DNA of 64,000 bases, from the NCBI RefSeq assembly GCF_963580165.1, contig NZ_CAUZLM010000004.1, positions 124,001 through 188,000 on the forward strand, read 5' to 3'. The notes under the pieces were generated by a model, which did not search any database, was not told where the DNA came from, and saw only the letters and a list, made by a program, of their open reading frames with translations. This DNA comes from Fructobacillus evanidus. Lineage in GTDB: Bacteria > Bacillota > Bacilli > Lactobacillales > Lactobacillaceae. Below are positions 42,773 to 51,783 of the stretch, in pieces (the first letter of the stretch is position 1; the number at the start of each line of letters is the position of its first letter). The position numbers were made by a program, and so were the translations under genes.

Positions 42773-43510
42773 TTAGTGATGTTCAACCTGGCTCAAGAAC
42801 TTCTTGGCCCGTGGTTCTGTTGGATTCTCAAAGAAAGCTTCCGTTGAACTATCTTCTAAGATTCGGCCATCTGCCATAAAGATCACCCGGTCGGCGACCG
42901 CCTTGGCGAAGCTCATTTCATGAGTCACCACCAGCAAAGTCATATCCGAATCGCGCGCAATATCGCGCATGACATCCAACACATCCCCAATCATTTCGGG
43001 ATCCAAGGCAGAAGTTGGCTCATCAAACAGCAAAGCCTTTGGCTTCATTGCCAATGAGCGAGCAATCGCTACTCGTTGCTTTTGTCCCCCGGATAGAGCA
43101 GAAGGCATGCTGTTCGCCTTATCGGCTAAGCCAACCTGTTCCAACAATTCCATGGCAATTCGCTTGTTTTCAGCTTCATCGCGGTGCAAAACCAAGCGCG
43201 GTGCCAACATAATATTTTCCAAAACCGTCTTATTGTTATATAGATTAAAGTGCTGGAAAACCATCCCGACGTTCTTACGAATTTTATTAATATCCGTCTT
43301 GGGGTCATGCAGGTCAAACCCATCAACCAACAACTGTCCCTCTTCGATTTCTTCCAAACCGTTGATTGTGCGAATCAAGGTTGACTTGCCGGAACCAGAA
43401 GGACCAATCAGGACCACCGTTTCACCCGCGTCAATTTTCAAGTTCACATCATGCAAGGCGTGAAAATCCCCGTAGTACTTTTGTACATCTTTGAATTCAA
43501 TCATTGACAT
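42773..43510 (-). CDS. Glutamate/glutamine-type ABC ATPase, copy A
   Basis: 245-aa ATPase: Walker A GPSGSGKST, signature LSGGQKQR, Walker B LLFDEPTSALDP. The ATG at 43510 has GAGGAGA upstream. First gene of operon copy A; its 5' UTR contains a terminator-like hairpin (43524-43561). Paralogue at 45954. Confidence 0.9.
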   Translation of the reverse strand: MSMIEFKDVQKYYGDFHALHDVNLKIDAGETVVLIGPSGSGKSTLIRTINGLEEIEEGQLLVDGFDLHDPKTDINKIRKNVGMVFQHFNLYNNKTVLENIMLAPRLVLHRDEAENKRIAMELLEQVGLADKANSMPSALSGGQKQRVAIARSLAMKPKALLFDEPTSALDPEMIGDVLDVMRDIARDSDMTLLVVTHEMSFAKAVADRVIFMADGRILEDSSTEAFFENPTEPRAKKFLSQVEHH

Positions 43511-43523
43511 CGCTTTTCTCCTC

Positions 43524-43561
43524 GACAAAAAAGTAGCCTTTTCCTAACTGCAGGAAAAGGC
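43524..43561 (-). terminator. Terminator-like hairpin in the 5' UTR of operon copy A
   Basis: GCCTTTTCC (43536-43544) pairs with GGAAAAGGC (43553-43561). On the minus strand it is followed by TAC and T6, and then directly by the RBS of the ATPase. It may attenuate copy A. Confidence 0.55.
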
Positions 43562-43695
43562 GTTAAGATTAATACGTACATTTTACCATTTATAGCCCCC
43601 CTACGTTAGGTATTTTAACTAAAAAACTTGAAATCAATCGGCTTCTACTGGTTAATTGTCATGTAGCCGAACTAAGGAACACTGATTTGTCCAAA

Positions 43696-43731
43696 AGAAA
43701 AAACCGTTCAACGAAAAGAGTGAACAGTTTT
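43696..43731 (-). terminator. Terminator of operon copy B
   Basis: AACCGTTCA (43702-43710) pairs with TGAACAGTT (43721-43729), minus strand then T6. Confidence 0.75.
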
Positions 43732-43754
43732 CTTCATATATAATAGGCAAACAA

Positions 43755-44408
43755 TTATGCCAACTTGTGATCAAACCACTTGGCGATCAGTGACAAACCG
43801 TAGTTCAACAAGAAGTAAACCAGGGTCATCACAACCAAAACGGGCACGATGAAATTCGTATTTTGCGCGTAGATAATTTGGCCACGGTAAGTCAATTCCG
43901 CAAGAACAATTCCGGATGCCAAACTCGTATCCTTCACTAAGGAAATCAGTTGCGAGATAATTGGCGGAATCATCTTCTTGTAGGCCTGTGGCAAAACAAT
44001 GTGCCACATCGTCTGCATATTCGACAACCCATTGGCGCGCGCACCTTCAAACTGGCCGATATCAACAGCTTCCAAACCACCACGGACAATTTCAGCCAAC
44101 ATTGCTGACTGGAAAACCGTCATGGCCACGACCGTTGCCCAAAAAATTGGCAAGTGCAGGCCTAATTGTGGCAAGGCAAAGTAAGTAAAGAAAATAATTA
44201 ACAACAACGGCAAGTTACGGACGATGTTGTTGATTGTTCCAACGAAACTTGAGAAGTAAGGAATCTTTTCAAAGAAAACAATTCCAATAATGGAACCAAA
44301 AATCAGACTCAAAATAACCGAGATGATTGAGACCCCAACGGTAATTCCTAGACCGCCCATCAGGTAGCCGAGGTTTGCCTCTGTAAAGGCACTAAAAAAT
44401 CCTGACAT
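43755..44408 (-). CDS. Glutamate/glutamine-type ABC permease 2, copy B
   Basis: 217-aa HisMQ-family permease, near-duplicate of the gene at 40553. Same EAA loop (EGARANGLSNMQTMWHIVLPQAYKKM). Last gene of copy B; no small TM gene follows. Confidence 0.88.
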   Translation of the reverse strand: MSGFFSAFTEANLGYLMGGLGITVGVSIISVILSLIFGSIIGIVFFEKIPYFSSFVGTINNIVRNLPLLLIIFFTYFALPQLGLHLPIFWATVVAMTVFQSAMLAEIVRGGLEAVDIGQFEGARANGLSNMQTMWHIVLPQAYKKMIPPIISQLISLVKDTSLASGIVLAELTYRGQIIYAQNTNFIVPVLVVMTLVYFLLNYGLSLIAKWFDHKLA

Positions 44409-44420
44409 TCTGCGGCCTCC

Positions 44421-45062
44421 TTATGCGTTCTTCTTCAATTTATGTTCAAGATGCTGGATGTAGTAACTTAATGGCAAGGTAATGATCAGGTAGAAAAGGC
44501 CAATGATAATATACGTTGTAAAGGTATCAAAGGAGTTCGCTGCTACGATGTTTCCTTGGTACATCAAGTCCAAACCACCAACAAAGGCCAAAATTGATGA
44601 ATTTTTTACCAGGTTAATAAACTGATTTCCCAATGAAGGAATCGCCACCTTGAAGGCCTGAGGTAAAATAATCACCCGCATTGCCTGACCAAACGTCAAC
44701 CCGTTTGCTCGTGCCCCTTCCATCTGGCCGGCTTCAATTGAAAGAATTCCAGCTCGAACGGATTCGGCAATAAAGGCTGAGGTATACAGCGTCAAGGCAA
44801 TTGTTCCAGCCGTAAATCCTGTCATCTTAATCACCTTCGCTACCGCCAGGTAGAAGAAGAGCGTGATAATCAGCAAAGGAATGTTTCGGAAAACCTGGAC
44901 ATAGATATTACCGATTGTGCGGGCCGTCCTTGAATTCGTGACCTGCATAATCGCAAAAATTGTTCCTAAAATCAGTGATCCCACCAAGGCAAAGATACTA
45001 GCCAACAGGGTGTGACCAAATCCTTGGAGGAAGACCGAGAAATTTTGTTCAAACAAACTCAT
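44421..45062 (-). CDS. Glutamate/glutamine-type ABC permease 1, copy B
   Basis: 213-aa permease, near-duplicate of 41219-41860; overlaps the binding-protein gene by 4 bases as in copy A. Confidence 0.88.
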   Translation of the reverse strand: MSLFEQNFSVFLQGFGHTLLASIFALVGSLILGTIFAIMQVTNSRTARTIGNIYVQVFRNIPLLIITLFFYLAVAKVIKMTGFTAGTIALTLYTSAFIAESVRAGILSIEAGQMEGARANGLTFGQAMRVIILPQAFKVAIPSLGNQFINLVKNSSILAFVGGLDLMYQGNIVAANSFDTFTTYIIIGLFYLIITLPLSYYIQHLEHKLKKNA

Positions 45063-45928
45063 TCGTGCACCTCCAAATCATGCCAATCCAAACCTGGTAC
45101 CTGGCCGAACCACTTCTTGATCAATTGGTTGTAGACACCATTCTTCTTCATGGTGTTAATTGCCTGATTGACTTGGTCAACCATTGGCTTTTGATCATGG
45201 TCAAAGGCTGCCCCGTAAGGACCGTTGGTCAACGTACCACCAACAACCTGGTAGTCTGGATTTTCTGTCGCCAAACCATACAAAATAGCGTTATCAGTTG
45301 AGATCGCTTGTCCCTGACCAGCCTTCAATGCCTGCATGGCTGAAGCATAGTCTTGCAAGGCAATCGTCTTGGCCTTCGGTGCAAACTTCTTAATATTTTG
45401 GGCTGCAGTTGTTCCGACAACCACCAAAACAGTCTTACTTGGGTCATTCAAATCATTCACTGATTTGATACCCGAGTCCTTCTTAACTAACAATGACTGA
45501 CCCGCTGGAAAATATGGTTGACTGAAATCAACAATCTTTGCCCGTTCTGGAGTAATCGTCATAACACCGAAGACCCCATCAATGTTAGTGTTCTTCAGCA
45601 ACTGAATCTTGGAAGCAGTTGAAACCGTCACGAAGGATGGTGTCAACTTTTCACCGATTTGCTTACCAATTTGCTTGGTCACAGCCTTGGCCATGTCAAC
45701 ATCGAACCCTTCGGACTGACCAGTCTTCGTGTCCATCAAACCAAACAGCTTGGTATCAGCCTTAGTCCCCCAAACAATTTTCCCACTCTTCTTTACTCGA
45801 GTGAGGGTATCTTGGTGCTTAGCATTATGTGCAACCGTTTGTTGCGCCCAGAATAGACCAAGAACAATGGCCAAGGCTAAAATAATGGTCGCGATTAAGC
45901 CAAAGCGCCGCTTCTTTGCTTTTTCCAT
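45059..45928 (-). CDS. Glutamate/glutamine-type substrate-binding protein, copy B
   Basis: 289-aa binding protein paralogous to copy A but the most diverged pair in the duplication (for example SEGFDVDMAKAVTKQIGKQ against AGFEIDLAKAMTAQIAKQ), so ligand affinities may differ. Basic N-terminus plus TM helix, no lipobox Cys. Confidence 0.88.
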   Translation of the reverse strand: MEKAKKRRFGLIATIILALAIVLGLFWAQQTVAHNAKHQDTLTRVKKSGKIVWGTKADTKLFGLMDTKTGQSEGFDVDMAKAVTKQIGKQIGEKLTPSFVTVSTASKIQLLKNTNIDGVFGVMTITPERAKIVDFSQPYFPAGQSLLVKKDSGIKSVNDLNDPSKTVLVVVGTTAAQNIKKFAPKAKTIALQDYASAMQALKAGQGQAISTDNAILYGLATENPDYQVVGGTLTNGPYGAAFDHDQKPMVDQVNQAINTMKKNGVYNQLIKKWFGQVPGLDWHDLEVHE

Positions 45929-45953
45929 AAAGCAATTCCCCTTTCCCGTCTTC

Positions 45954-46691
45954 TTAGTGGTGTTCCACCTGGCTTAAGAACTTCTTCGCCCGCGGTTCTC
46001 GAGGATTTTCAAAGAAACTAGCTGTCGAATTATCTTCCAAAATGCGACCGTCGGCCATAAAAATAACCCGATCAGCCACTGCCTTGGCAAAGCCCATTTC
46101 GTGCGTCACAACCAACAAAGTCATGGATGAATCTTTGGCGATGTCACGCATAACATCCAAAACATCCCCAATCATTTCGGGGTCCAATGCAGAAGTTGGT
46201 TCATCGAACAAGAGTGCCTTTGGCTTCATTGCCAAAGACCGGGCAATGGCGATTCGCTGCTTTTGGCCACCTGATAAGGCCGATGGCATGTTGTTTGCCT
46301 TATCAGCCAAACCAACTTTTTCCAGCAATTCCATTGCGATTCGCTTGTTTTCGGCCTCTTCGCGGCCCAAAACTAAACGCGGTGCCAACATGATGTTCTC
46401 CAACGCCGTCTTGTTGTTATACAAATTAAAGTGTTGGAAGACCATCCCGACATCTCGACGGATCTTATTAATGTCGGTTTTGGGGTCGTGGAGGTCTTGA
46501 CCATCCACAATCAACTGCCCGTCTTCGATTTCTTCTAAACCGTTGACGGTTCGAATCAAGGTCGACTTTCCTGACCCAGAAGGGCCAATTAAGACAACAG
46601 TCTCACCCGCATCAATTTTTAAATTGACGTCATGAAGGGCATGAAAGTCACCATAGTACTTTTGTACATTTTTGAATTCGATCATTGACAT
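45954..46691 (-). CDS. Glutamate/glutamine-type ABC ATPase, copy B
   Basis: 245-aa ATPase with Walker A GPSGSGKST and LSGGQKQR. The ATG at 46691 has AAGGAG upstream; the longer frame to 46781 would run through the regulatory region and is rejected. First gene of copy B, preceded by a GlnR-type box. Confidence 0.9.
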   Translation of the reverse strand: MSMIEFKNVQKYYGDFHALHDVNLKIDAGETVVLIGPSGSGKSTLIRTVNGLEEIEDGQLIVDGQDLHDPKTDINKIRRDVGMVFQHFNLYNNKTALENIMLAPRLVLGREEAENKRIAMELLEKVGLADKANNMPSALSGGQKQRIAIARSLAMKPKALLFDEPTSALDPEMIGDVLDVMRDIAKDSSMTLLVVTHEMGFAKAVADRVIFMADGRILEDNSTASFFENPREPRAKKFLSQVEHH

Positions 46692-46774
46692 CGTTTTTCT
46701 CCTTGCAACATTTATTCTAGTCGACCGTAACTGGGCCAAGCTTATTTCCATCTTACGGGTCAACGTCCTAAAAT

Positions 46775-46802
46775 CTGACAAACTTTGTCAGCTAACATAA
46801 CA
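46775..46802 (-). promoter_or_regulatory. GlnR-type box and overlapping palindrome upstream of operon copy B
   Basis: TGTCA-N7-TAACA at 46786-46802 fits the GlnR/TnrA consensus TGTNA-N7-TNACA. It overlaps a 17-base perfect palindrome, CTGACAAACTTTGTCAG (46775-46791). Minus-strand TTAAAC and TATGTT 17 bases apart may be the promoter, in which case the box covers the -10 and GlnR would repress. Confidence 0.6.
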
Positions 46803-46855
46803 AAATAATGAAAAAAGTTTAAGTTTTTTCTTATATTGACCGTCTAAAAGCTAAC

Positions 46856-46894
46856 AAAAAGAGCAAAAGAAGACAAACGTTCTGCTTTTGCTCT
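46856..46894 (-). terminator. Terminator of the gene at 46926
   Basis: GAGCAAAAG (46861-46869) pairs with CTTTTGCTC (46885-46893), minus strand then T5. Confidence 0.75.
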
Positions 46895-46925
46895 AAAATA
46901 ATTTACTCGCATTTCAACCTTGTTA

Positions 46926-47459
46926 TTAAACCCGATGACCCGTCTCCAATGTCTCTTCCATTTTTTCAACTAATGGTTCGACAGGAAAACGATTTTTAAG
47001 GAAATCAAAAATGGCTAAGATGATTGGTCGAACAACCAAGAAGAAAATCGGTACAGCAACAAAGAATGTTTTCACCCAATTCATCAAGTAACCAGGCAGA
47101 AATTGCGGATACAGCTTGCGGTATATTTCAGTTAACCAGATCATCATGATGGAAACATTGAGCATAATCACGGTTAATGGAACAGTGTACTTTTCGGATA
47201 AATGATTTTTAATAAATTTTGGATAATGCTTATGAAGCTGCATAGTAATCGGCAGAGTCACAAAAGTTCGCAGGCAATAAATAAAGACTACGATAATGGG
47301 GTACATGAGCCAAACGCGCTCAAGCTTTCTTTCGGAAAAACCAAAACGAATAACAGTATTATATGTGGACATGATGGCAACCATCACGATTGGAAAAACC
47401 CAAGCAAGGGTATTAGGGTGGTACAAAAGCTTATGTAAAAATTTTGATAACGATTTCAT
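46926..47459 (-). CDS. Four-TM membrane protein, DUF2798-like
   Basis: 177 residues with four hydrophobic segments in two similar halves, each with a Pro/Arg-containing helix (TFVTLPITMQLHKHYPKF and PIFFLVVRPIILAIFDFLK), which resembles a duplicated DUF2798. Function unknown. Its 5' UTR contains a strong terminator-like hairpin (47496-47538). Monocistronic. Confidence 0.55.
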   Translation of the reverse strand: MKSLSKFLHKLLYHPNTLAWVFPIVMVAIMSTYNTVIRFGFSERKLERVWLMYPIIVVFIYCLRTFVTLPITMQLHKHYPKFIKNHLSEKYTVPLTVIMLNVSIMMIWLTEIYRKLYPQFLPGYLMNWVKTFFVAVPIFFLVVRPIILAIFDFLKNRFPVEPLVEKMEETLETGHRV

Positions 47460-47495
47460 CTAATAGTTTTCCTTTCATCGATTATATTTTTCCAC

Positions 47496-47538
47496 CAAAA
47501 AATCAGCTAGGGTGACCCGCTGGCAACCCTAGCTGATT
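47496..47538 (-). terminator. Terminator-like hairpin upstream of the gene at 46926
   Basis: AATCAGCTAGGG (47501-47512) pairs perfectly with CCCTAGCTGATT (47527-47538); the minus strand then has T6. It lies about 40 bases before the start codon of the membrane protein gene and after another terminator for the gene upstream, so it may be an attenuator. Confidence 0.6.
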
Positions 47539-47643
47539 CAACAGCAGGAAATGTCAAAGTACTTATATTTCAACCATAACAGAAAACCTGATATTTGTCT
47601 AAATTTGTTAATATTTCTACCTTATCACAACAAATTATAAATT

Positions 47644-47674
47644 AAAAAAAGCAATTCAGGGTTTGAATTGCTTT
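47644..47674 (-). terminator. Terminator of the DUF805 gene
   Basis: GCAATTCA (47651-47658) pairs with TGAATTGC (47664-47671), minus strand then T7. Confidence 0.75.
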
Positions 47675-47717
47675 CTCAAAGTTGTATTCATTTATGTTAT
47701 GCCGGCAGGCTTTAGCT

Positions 47718-48182
47718 TTAACGCTGATTTTTACCAATCATTCGAACATTCGCAAACTTATCGGTTGGAAAGACCAAAACCAGCAAAATTAGCAAGGACA
47801 CGATATCGTTCAGCAATCCATTAGAGCCAATAATATCCGACAAGATATCAATAGCAAAAACGACCCAAACTAAGACAGCATTCAATCCGGTGTCTCGAAT
47901 GCGTCGAACTTCCAGCGATAACGATGGAATTATAATAGCCAAAAACACCAATCCTGAAACAACTAGCCAGACGATGAGGCCACCAGATAAGGTCGTTAAC
48001 CAATGCCAGATATTTAATTTTTCATCAGCTGGTGCCAGGCCAGCAAAAATGGTGGCAACTACCCAGAGAAGTGCCAGAACACTACCGAGTAAAACCATCC
48101 ACCAATATTCAGCTCTAGTTGCAGTGCCGGTAAAATTAAAATAGTTTTTCCAAAAGCTTTTGAAAGAAGCGCCCATGGTCAT
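47718..48182 (-). CDS. DUF805 family membrane protein
   Basis: 154-residue membrane protein with four TM helices. The N-terminus (SFWKNYFNFTGTATRAEYWW) is the DUF805 signature, and RRIRDTGLNA is the conserved cytosolic motif. Function unknown. GGAG lies 10 bases before the ATG. Confidence 0.85.
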   Translation of the reverse strand: MTMGASFKSFWKNYFNFTGTATRAEYWWMVLLGSVLALLWVVATIFAGLAPADEKLNIWHWLTTLSGGLIVWLVVSGLVFLAIIIPSLSLEVRRIRDTGLNAVLVWVVFAIDILSDIIGSNGLLNDIVSLLILLVLVFPTDKFANVRMIGKNQR

Positions 48183-48295
48183 TTATATTGTTCTCCTTCT
48201 CTGTTCCTGTTGATGTCCATTGTACGCAAGCTTGGAAAGGCATGCAAGGTGGAATAGAGTTGGGAAAAGGATTTTTGATTCCGACCTTTTTCTGC

Positions 48296-49555
48296 TCACT
48301 GCTTTAACGAGAGGCGCTTTCCCTGTGCTTTCGCCTGCGCTTCGGTCATCGTGATGATGTTGGCCTTATTAGTACGAGCTGGCATTGAATCGGTACTATA
48401 CCAGTAGACATCTGATTTTCCGCCACCGGTGACATAAACTGTTCTATCGGATTCACCGCTATTGCCTTGATCAGACTGAGTAAGTTGCGCAGCAGGCGCT
48501 GTAGACTGTTCTGTCGGGGTGATCGATTGTGCTACTGAAGCATCTGATTGCGTTGCAGGAGCTGCACTTTGCTCCTGCTTTTTTGTCGTTGATGCTTTTG
48601 ACTTACTTTTCTTTGTTGCAGCACTTGTACCGGACTTTGCAACCGTATTTGTCGCTCGCCCACTAGCATAATCAATCGTTCCGTTTGGTGTCACATTATC
48701 CAGGACAACATGGGTGATACCATTGCCATCAGTTGATTCCTTCCCTGAACCAAGCTGGATTGTAAGTGTCTTACCCGAGCTATCTAAGCCAACATAATCC
48801 AACTTGACTTGGCGAGGAATCAATTCATCCCCTTGATAAATTGGCGTTACTTGATAGTCTAGCCAGTAATTAGGATGGTTAGCCAGCCAAGAATCAAGAC
48901 GATTTTCATAGAAAAGCATGGAATCTTGATTACTATCGTTCATCCCCTTATAATTACCAGCATTCATCCAAGCCGTTTCTGGTACTAAGTTTTTGGGTTC
49001 ATCATTCAAACCACTAAATTGGTATCCAACTAAATGACCTCGGTTCATTACCCAAGCCTGTTTGGTTCCATCACCATAATAAAACTTAAAATTGTGCCAC
49101 CCAACTGGATTGTACTTTAATTTTGCTGCTCGTTTAACTCTTGGTTCATCCTTATCCTGCAATTGAATATGAGAATAAGTTGCTCGACCCAATCGATCCA
49201 AGTCGCCCATGACCATTTGCCGCTTGCCGGCAAAGGCTAAAAGGCCACCATCTGTTTGCTGCTTTTGATCAACATTGGTACTGGCACTTTGCGCAGTCGA
49301 AGCACTACTTGAAGCATCAGAAGACTTTTTAGACTTCGATGTCGTTGTAACTGATTTTTTCGCCCTTGGCTTGTCGTCCGCCTGTGATTGATCGGCAGGT
49401 GTCGTTACCCCGGCAATCATAAAAAATACCAGCGTTGCAACTAGCAGCCACTTACCTCGCTTTTGCAGCTTTACCCCTGCCCGCTTATTTTTCACCCATT
49501 CGACCATTAGCCAAATCAGGAACACCAAAAATAACATTATGAAAAAATCATTCAT
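48296..49555 (-). CDS. DNA/RNA non-specific endonuclease, EndA-like, with C-terminal extension
   Basis: Two N-terminal hydrophobic segments (residues 2-20 and 33-50), a Ser-rich linker, the nuclease domain with canonical MNRGHLVGYQFSGLNDEPKNLVPETAWMN, and a Thr/Ser/Gln-rich stretch leading to a short C-terminal module (VYWYSTDSMPARTN...MTEAQAKAQGK) common in such surface nucleases. The start at 49555 has GGGAG upstream. Paralogue of the gene at 6055 but with the complete RGH motif. Possibly for DNA degradation or uptake. Confidence 0.85.
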   Translation of the reverse strand: MNDFFIMLFLVFLIWLMVEWVKNKRAGVKLQKRGKWLLVATLVFFMIAGVTTPADQSQADDKPRAKKSVTTTSKSKKSSDASSSASTAQSASTNVDQKQQTDGGLLAFAGKRQMVMGDLDRLGRATYSHIQLQDKDEPRVKRAAKLKYNPVGWHNFKFYYGDGTKQAWVMNRGHLVGYQFSGLNDEPKNLVPETAWMNAGNYKGMNDSNQDSMLFYENRLDSWLANHPNYWLDYQVTPIYQGDELIPRQVKLDYVGLDSSGKTLTIQLGSGKESTDGNGITHVVLDNVTPNGTIDYASGRATNTVAKSGTSAATKKSKSKASTTKKQEQSAAPATQSDASVAQSITPTEQSTAPAAQLTQSDQGNSGESDRTVYVTGGGKSDVYWYSTDSMPARTNKANIITMTEAQAKAQGKRLSLKQ

Positions 49556-50006
49556 TGTTTCTCCCTCGCTCTTAGCGTTTTTTTTGCGCACGTTGTTCAA
49601 GTTTATGGAAGAAAATACTAAATTTATTATTACCTTTTTAGTAACTCAAAAAGCTGTTAAAATAACTCTCTCTAGTACCTCTACCTGCACTTAATCCAAA
49701 AAAATATACATTTTCTATTCTACAGTATTTTTTTTCTAATGTGTATCAGTGTATAAATATTCAAAGAGACTGCAATAAAAAGTAATTTTATATCGACGAA
49801 ATCATAACAAAATTTTCAACCAATATTTTCTCTGGTACTATTTGATTAATTAAACTTGATAAATCGGTTTTATACTTTAGTGACGAAGGTTCTGACATAT
49901 TTCTCCGCCGCGCCATAATCAACAAAAGCTCATTTTCAACTCTCACATTGCAATTCAAGCCAGTGCTAAACTCTCCACAACAGCTTGATTAATAAAGGAA
50001 AAAACA
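49556..50006. other. AT-rich intergenic region
   Basis: About 450 bases with low GC between divergent genes. RBSs of both neighbours are present. No gene, strong hairpin or clear promoter pair was seen; the base composition drop marks entry to the accessory region. Confidence 0.4.
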
Positions 50007-50399
50007 ATGAAATTCAATAAAACCATCCCCGAATTATCCGTCTTTAGCCTTGAACAATCAAAACGCTTTTATCTCGATACTTTAAAATTTAAAGTTGAGT
50101 ATGAACGACCAGATGAACATTTTGTTTTCTTAAGTAAGGATGGTAACCAGGTCATGCTGGAAGAAATTCACGATAACGGTTGGAACACCGCTGAACTCAC
50201 TTATCCTCTGGGACGTGGTATCAATTTATCATTTGAAATTCCAACAATTGATGATTTTTATCATGCAATTATTAGCAGTGGTGTGCCTTTATTCCGTGAG
50301 CTAATGATTAGCCGATACGAAGGTGTTGACGGTTTGATTGTCCAAAAAGAATTTTTGATTCAAGATCCAAATGGCTATTTGCTGAGATTTACGGATTAA
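50007..50399 (+). CDS. VOC (glyoxalase/bleomycin resistance) family protein
   Basis: 130-residue protein with paired beta-alpha-beta-beta-beta modules: ELSVFSLEQSKRFYLDTLKFKVEYE and FHAIISSGVP-like DFYHAIISSGVPLFREL, ending in FLIQDPNGYLLRF, the common VOC end. Substrate unknown; may bind a toxic compound. AAAGGA precedes the ATG. AT-rich; with two acetyltransferases it forms a small accessory cluster next to the integrated element. Confidence 0.8.
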   Translation: MKFNKTIPELSVFSLEQSKRFYLDTLKFKVEYERPDEHFVFLSKDGNQVMLEEIHDNGWNTAELTYPLGRGINLSFEIPTIDDFYHAIISSGVPLFRELMISRYEGVDGLIVQKEFLIQDPNGYLLRFTD

Positions 50400-50569
50400 A
50401 AAAGGCTGGCACTCCAACGATCAGCATATGTTAAGCCGTTTTAAGTTATACTGTTTGTAATATCACACCCAGTAACTTTCAGAATCTCGCAATACTGATT
50501 TTAAAAAATCAGCCTTTATTCTGATTTCAACTCTAAACAATGGCAATACGAGATTAAACAGGAGAAATT

Positions 50570-51118
50570 ATGTTTACAGGAAAAAATGTAAAATTATCGC
50601 ATTACCACGAAGGTGATGGCAACGATTTCGCCAACTGGCAATGGGATGAGAACTTTATTAACCCATTGTCTGATGACGTCATTCATCCCTTTACAGCAGA
50701 GGACTGGGAAAAAATTTTTCGCAATTCTTCTAGAAGTGACGAAAATGTTGAGTTTACCGTTCGCAAAGTCGATGATGACAGCTTAATTGGGTTTGTCAGT
50801 CTATCAAATATCAGTATTCGTAACCACTCTTGTGAACTAGGTATCGGTTTTCCAAGAGAACAAGACCGGTCTAAAGGCTATGGTCAAGAAACACTGTCCT
50901 TGATATTGAACTATGGTTTCAATAACCTGAACATGCACAAAATAAAATTATCGGTCTTCCCTTTCAATACCGGAGCTGTGAAAGCTTATACTAAGGCTGG
51001 TTTCGTCAAAGAAGGTACTTCAAAAAATGAAGTCTTCTATGATGGTAAATGGGTTGATTTTGACCACTACGCTATTTTTCAAGAGGACTGGTTGGCTGGT
51101 AGTAAATCAAAAGAATGA
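50570..51118 (+). CDS. GNAT acetyltransferase (RimJ/RimL-type)
   Basis: 182-residue N-acetyltransferase: IGFVSLSNISIRNHSCELGIGFPREQDRSKGYGQETL contains the acetyl-CoA loop, followed by YGFNNLNMHKIKLSVFPFNTGAVKAYTKAGF, the standard RimJ/L ending. Substrate unknown. Separate promoter likely. CAGGAGA is the RBS. Confidence 0.85.
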   Translation: MFTGKNVKLSHYHEGDGNDFANWQWDENFINPLSDDVIHPFTAEDWEKIFRNSSRSDENVEFTVRKVDDDSLIGFVSLSNISIRNHSCELGIGFPREQDRSKGYGQETLSLILNYGFNNLNMHKIKLSVFPFNTGAVKAYTKAGFVKEGTSKNEVFYDGKWVDFDHYAIFQEDWLAGSKSKE

Positions 51119-51236
51119 ATAGCATAGATTAAAGAGTCCGCCCCCTATTCAAGTTGCAGACCCTTTAATATCCTTTTTCAACTAGCGTACCTCATGAGTT
51201 ATACTATTTTTTACGGCAAAGCAAAGGAGACTTAAT

Positions 51237-51728
51237 ATGGCCATTACATTCGGTAAACCAAATGAAAATGATTTAGATAAAATTATGGATATTGAACATT
51301 CAGGTTTTTCTGAGGCTGAAGCAGCTACTAGGGAAAGCATGTTAGCACGCATAAAAATTATTCCGGATACTTTTATTGTTGCCTATGATGAACAAGGAAA
51401 TCCTGCAGGTTATATTGTTGGTCCAGCGTCGACAGAACGCTATATTTCAGACGAACTATTTGAAACTTCAGTTCCTAATTCAGCGCAAGCACCTTATCAA
51501 ACTATTCTGAGTTTGGTAGTATCGCCAGAAAAACAAAAAATGGTCATTGCAGGTCAGCTGTTGCAACAATTGGCTGTCCTTTCTAAACAACAAGGGCGTC
51601 AGTTAATAACCCTCACGTGTTTAGAAAAATTAGTTCCTTTTTATGAAAGAAACGGTTACCAAGTCGATGGTATTTCTGATTCTCAGCATGCTGGTGAAAC
51701 TTGGTATAACATGACTAGAAAGCTTTAA
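51237..51728 (+). CDS. GNAT acetyltransferase
   Basis: 163 residues. Features: FIVAYDEQGNPAGYIVGP and LSLVVSPEKQKMVIAGQLLQQL (acetyl-CoA-binding strand and loop) and YERNGYQVDGIS near the C-terminus. Resembles small-molecule or arylalkylamine-type GNATs. AAAGGAG precedes the ATG. Terminator at 51784-51817 follows. Confidence 0.8.
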   Translation: MAITFGKPNENDLDKIMDIEHSGFSEAEAATRESMLARIKIIPDTFIVAYDEQGNPAGYIVGPASTERYISDELFETSVPNSAQAPYQTILSLVVSPEKQKMVIAGQLLQQLAVLSKQQGRQLITLTCLEKLVPFYERNGYQVDGISDSQHAGETWYNMTRKL

Positions 51729-51783
51729 TTACCATTATCATCAAATATAATTTCATATTTTAATAATAGTAAATGTTCAATAG

